Assembly (NCBI GenBank): GCA_036508635.1
Contig: DATCGY010000203.1
Coordinates: forward strand, 1-8,004
Reading direction: 5' to 3'
Length of the DNA stretch: 8,004 nucleotides
DNA from: FEN-727 sp036508635
Lineage (GTDB): Bacteria > Actinomycetota > Geothermincolia > Fen-727 > Anoxymicrobiaceae
The notes under the pieces are model-generated. The model did not search any database. It was not told where the DNA came from and was given only the letters and a program-made list of their open reading frames with translations. This document shows, piece by piece, positions 5,683-8,004 of this stretch (within the stretch, counting starts at the first letter, position 1; every line of letters starts with the position of its first letter). The position numbers were made by a program, and so were the translations under genes.

Positions 5683-6333
5683 ATGGAGATCGAGGTACTG
5701 GAAGGCGTATTCGACGCCAACGAGATCATCGCAAAAGAGAACCGCACGCTGCTCGACGGGCGGGGCGCTTTCATGGTTAACCTCATGGCGAGCCCGGGCG
5801 CGGGCAAGACTTCGTTTATCATGCGGACGCTCGATGGCGTCTCCGGTGAGATAAAGGCGGCGGTCATCGAGGGCGATATCGCAGGCAAGGTCGACTCCGA
5901 GCGAATCGCCGAGACCGGCGTCGCCGCCATCCAGATAAACACCGGTGGCTCGTGCCACCTGGAGGCAAGACAGGTAAACACCGCTCTCAACCACCTCAAC
6001 CTCGACGGCGTTCAGCTCGTCATCATAGAGAACGTAGGCAACCTGGTCTGTCCCGCCGAGTTCAAGCTGGGCGAGGACCTCAAAGTCATGATCCTGTCCG
6101 TAGCCGAAGGTCATGACAAGCCTCTCAAGTACCCACTCATGTTCTCCGAGAGCGACGTACTGATCGTCAACAAGATCGACCTGATCCCTCACACTGATTT
6201 CGACATGGCGTTCCTTGAGGACACCGTCCGCAAGATGAACCCATCCGTCGAGATATTCAAGATCTCCTGCCGCTCGGGCGTTGGCGTAGACGCCTGGATA
6301 GACTGGCTCAAGAACCGGGTAAAAGCCTCGTAA
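5683..6333 (+). CDS. hypB: Hydrogenase nickel incorporation GTPase HypB
   Basis: HypB is a cytoplasmic GTPase of the SIMIBI class that drives nickel transfer from HypA to the hydrogenase large subunit. This 216-residue version has the P-loop ASPGAGKTS at 36-44, GDIAGKVDSERI (64-75), the dimer-interface metal site Cys91-His92 (GGSCHLEA) with Cys123 (VGNLVCPAEF), and the guanine-specificity motif NKID at 163-166. It lacks both the His-rich nickel-storage stretch and the N-terminal CxxCGC high-affinity nickel site found in some homologues, beginning directly with MEIEVLEGVFDANEIIA. The start ATG 5683 has GGGAGG 8 bases upstream. It is the last gene of the closely spaced run; a 288-base gap follows. 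Confidence 0.96.
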   Translation: MEIEVLEGVFDANEIIAKENRTLLDGRGAFMVNLMASPGAGKTSFIMRTLDGVSGEIKAAVIEGDIAGKVDSERIAETGVAAIQINTGGSCHLEARQVNTALNHLNLDGVQLVIIENVGNLVCPAEFKLGEDLKVMILSVAEGHDKPLKYPLMFSESDVLIVNKIDLIPHTDFDMAFLEDTVRKMNPSVEIFKISCRSGVGVDAWIDWLKNRVKAS

Positions 6334-6452
6334 GCCATCGCGGACAGATCTTGCTTCACGTTGACCCGGGTGCGGGTACCGCCTGCTTCCTTGAGGGAAT
6401 GACGGCGACTCATAAGAACGTATCAAACCATCAGATAGACAGAGTCGCGTAG

Positions 6453-6480
6453 CTGCAAACCGTCATGGTGACGGCGGCAG
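6453..6480 (+). other. Interrupted hairpin in the hypB-hppA gap
   Basis: CCGTCA (6460-6465) pairs exactly with TGACGG (6469-6474) around TGG, and CTGC (6453-6456) can pair with GCAG (6477-6480) outside a small internal loop. No T run follows, so it is not a typical intrinsic terminator. It might terminate in another way, protect the 3' end of the hypB message, or have no role. Confidence 0.4.
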
Positions 6481-6496
6481 GATGATCGGAAAATCC

Positions 6497-6525
6497 TTGA
6501 ATTAATAATAAGAGTGTGGTAAATT
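6497..6525 (+). promoter_or_regulatory. Sigma70-like promoter for hppA
   Basis: TTGAAT (6497-6502) and TAAATT (6520-6525) match the -35 and -10 consensus at four of six positions each with an ideal 17-base spacer. The surrounding AT-rich stretch (TTGAATTAATAATAA) stands out from the GC-rich background. Transcription would start near 6532, leaving a leader of about 90 bases before hppA. Confidence 0.5.
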
Positions 6526-6548
6526 CCCTTCCACACTTTACTGGAAGG
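6513..6548. repeat. Two overlapping inverted repeats around the hppA -10 and start point
   Basis: AGTGTGG (6513-6519) is the reverse complement of CCACACT (6531-6537) and brackets the -10 box. CCTTCCA (6527-6533) is the reverse complement of TGGAAGG (6542-6548). The repeats share bases 6531-6533, so as RNA hairpins they exclude each other. As DNA, the first would be well placed for a repressor covering the -10. Confidence 0.45.
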
Positions 6549-6621
6549 CAACAAGACGGCAACCGACTAGAAGACATCTGAACGCGGCAGTAGTCATCTC
6601 GGTAGGGGAAGGGCGAAACCG

Positions 6622-8004
6622 ATGCTACACATGACCGCCTTCGAGTCTATCTCCCTTTGGGTCGTTCTGGGGATTGCGTTACTTGGTCTTGCCTACGCAT
6701 TGTTCCTGCGGCGCCAGGTAATGACCGAGGACATGGGCACACCCGAGATGCGCAGGGTCTGGTCGGGTATCAAGGCAGGCGCCGATACCTACCTCGACAA
6801 GCAGCAGAAGATGATCCTGCCCATAATGGTCGTCTTGACATTTGCTCTATTCCTGAGCGTCTATGTCGTGCCTCCTACTGCCGGGGCCATCGCCAGGTTC
6901 CACGGCCAGAGCCCGGACACGATCAGGGTGATCATCGGACTGGGCCGCGCGCTTGCGTTCGTGATGGGCGCGCTTTTCAGCCTCACCGTCGGCAAGTTCG
7001 GGATGCGAACGGCCGTTCAAGGTAATATCCGGGTGGCCGCCGCGGCACGCAGCAGTTTCAGCGATGCCCTCAGGATCGCATACCGTTCGGGCACGATCAC
7101 CGGCATGCTGACGGACGGCCTGGGATTACTTGGCGGCGTAGTCATATTCATGATATTCGGCCTGGCGGCGCCGGACGTCCTGCTCGGGTTCGGGTTCGGT
7201 GGAACGCTCCTGGCTCTGTTCATGCGTGTCGGCGGCGGCATATATACAAAAGCGGCCGACGTGGGGGCCGACCTCGTCGGCAAAGTGGAGGCGGGCATCC
7301 CGGAGGACGACCCGAGAAACCCCGCGGTCGTAGCAGACCTCGTCGGAGACAACGTGGGAGACTGCGCGGGCATGGCCGCGGACATATTCGAGAGTTACGA
7401 GGTAACGATGGTCTCGGGGCTTATCCTCGGCCTCGTCCTCGTGGGTATGACCCACCAGATCAAGTGGATAATCTTTCCGCTGCTCGTGCGAGGCATAGGC
7501 GTGTTCTCGTCGATCATCGGAACATACCTCGTGCGGGTCGGGTCCTCCGGGGAAGAGAACGGAACCAGTGCCATGCGCGCGATCAACGCCGGGTACTATA
7601 CGTCCGCCGCGATGTGTCTTGTCGCCTTCGCTTTCGTGGCGCACTTCTACATGCACGAGTGGAGGGCGTTCTTCTCGGTGGGTGCTGGCATCCTGCTCGC
7701 GATATCGATCGACGAGCTGACGAGGCATTTCACCGATCCGAACCACAAGCCGGTAAGGGAGATAGCTCGCGCCTCTACAACAGGTACGGCGACGCTGTTG
7801 CTCCAGGGACTCTTCGTCGGGTTCCAGTCCACGGTGTGGGCGGCTCTCGTCATCGCGGCCACAATACTGTCCGCGGTGATCATCTACCACGGCCAGCCCG
7901 TCACCTACGTCCTCTACGGGGTGGCGATGACCGGCATAGGCATGCTGACCCTGACGGGGAACAACGTCGCCATGGACTCGTTCGGGCCCATAGCCGACAA
8001 CGCC
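6622..8004 (+). CDS. hppA: Membrane-bound ion-translocating pyrophosphatase, 3' partial
   Basis: The first 461 codons are present; the family is usually about 650-720 residues, so roughly the last third is missing. The enzyme hydrolyses pyrophosphate and pumps H+ (or Na+) across the cytoplasmic membrane. It is a multi-helix protein starting with a helix at about 10-30. The pyrophosphate-binding signature GGGIYTKAADVGADLVGKVE is at 204-223, followed by DDPRNPA (229-235) and DNVGDCAGMAAD (243-254). A second conserved acidic site, DSFGPIADNA, occupies the last residues (452-461). The K+-dependence position lies beyond the window, so potassium requirement cannot be judged, and ion specificity is not assigned. 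The start ATG 6622 follows GGGGAAGGG (6605-6613) by 8 bases. TCGGT (6599-6603) can pair with ACCGA (6618-6622), leaving that ribosome binding site in the loop. Upstream are a promoter and inverted repeats. Confidence 0.97.
   Translation, partial: MLHMTAFESISLWVVLGIALLGLAYALFLRRQVMTEDMGTPEMRRVWSGIKAGADTYLDKQQKMILPIMVVLTFALFLSVYVVPPTAGAIARFHGQSPDTIRVIIGLGRALAFVMGALFSLTVGKFGMRTAVQGNIRVAAAARSSFSDALRIAYRSGTITGMLTDGLGLLGGVVIFMIFGLAAPDVLLGFGFGGTLLALFMRVGGGIYTKAADVGADLVGKVEAGIPEDDPRNPAVVADLVGDNVGDCAGMAADIFESYEVTMVSGLILGLVLVGMTHQIKWIIFPLLVRGIGVFSSIIGTYLVRVGSSGEENGTSAMRAINAGYYTSAAMCLVAFAFVAHFYMHEWRAFFSVGAGILLAISIDELTRHFTDPNHKPVREIARASTTGTATLLLQGLFVGFQSTVWAALVIAATILSAVIIYHGQPVTYVLYGVAMTGIGMLTLTGNNVAMDSFGPIADNA

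Larger units (their letters stand above)
6334..6621 (+). other. Non-coding gap between hypB and hppA
   Basis: These 288 bases hold no convincing gene on either strand. They contain several short palindromic elements (ACCCGGGT at 6364-6371, GCGGGTACCGC near 6373-6383), a hairpin at 6453-6480, a sigma70-like promoter at 6497-6525 and nested inverted repeats at 6513-6548. I did not recognise any known riboswitch class. Confidence 0.6.

Noticed and set aside
6189..6413. Minus-strand 74-codon frame overlapping the hypB end and the following gap
   Set aside because: Mostly antisense to hypB, with no ribosome binding site or family resemblance.
5467..6426. Long minus-strand open frame of 319 codons opposite hypA and hypB
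   Set aside because: It lies antisense to two clear genes; its length follows from GC-rich codon structure, and its translation shows no recognisable motif.
6334..6621. Possible riboswitch before hppA
   Set aside because: Only simple hairpins were seen; no conserved core of a known class could be recognised.
7126..7890. Minus-strand open frame of 254 codons opposite hppA
   Set aside because: It is antisense to unmistakable pyrophosphatase sequence; the charged, low-complexity translation is a shadow.
1..8004. CRISPR array, tRNA, rRNA, insertion sequence or phage genes
   Set aside because: No regularly spaced repeats, cloverleaf, rRNA-like segment, transposase or integrase was found on either strand.

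Overview
The window reads as an ordinary chromosomal stretch of a moderately GC-rich bacterium. Every gene lies on the + strand. The gene set points to an anaerobic, hydrogen-metabolising member of the Actinomycetota: a BldG-like STAS anti-sigma-factor antagonist, a Ppm1/Dpm1-type polyprenol-phosphate mannose synthase, nickel chaperones HypA and HypB, an ADP-forming acyl-CoA synthetase subunit, and a membrane pyrophosphatase. The lineage is inferred from protein resemblance alone; there is no rRNA gene or other phylogenetic marker.

Layout. (1) 1-830: the 3' end of a conserved but unrecognised protein with a CxxCxC cluster, followed by a short frame that looks like its own C-terminus. The two are separated by a -1 shift at a six-G run (593-598). 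(2) 831-1520: a gap with a TATAAT box and a palindrome, a single-pass membrane protein of unknown function, then a second gap with another TATAAT box and inverted repeats. (3) 1521-2070: a 52-residue zinc-ribbon protein and the BldG-like STAS protein, both starting with TTG behind strong ribosome binding sites. (4) 2071-6333: after a TATAAT box and a 9-bp leader hairpin come pcm, a polyprenol-phosphate mannosyltransferase, the alpha-type subunit of an ADP-forming acyl-CoA synthetase, hypA and hypB. Gaps are 39-93 bases, so they could form one transcription unit. (5) 6334-6621: a non-coding gap with a sigma70-like promoter and nested inverted repeats. (6) 6622-8004: the first 461 codons of hppA, cut by the window end.

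How the genes fit together: HypA and HypB deliver nickel to [NiFe] hydrogenase or another nickel enzyme. The ADP-forming synthetase would make ATP while releasing acetate or another acid. The pyrophosphatase recovers the energy of biosynthetic pyrophosphate as an ion gradient. This is a coherent energy-saving anaerobic set. Pcm repairs damaged proteins, the mannosyltransferase feeds cell-envelope glycosylation, and the STAS protein belongs to a partner-switching sigma-factor circuit whose kinase is not here.

I found no mobile element, CRISPR array, tRNA, rRNA or clearly new multigene system. The points most worth a second look are the apparent frameshift at 593-598, the acyl-CoA synthetase alpha subunit without an adjacent beta subunit, and the nested inverted repeats before hppA.
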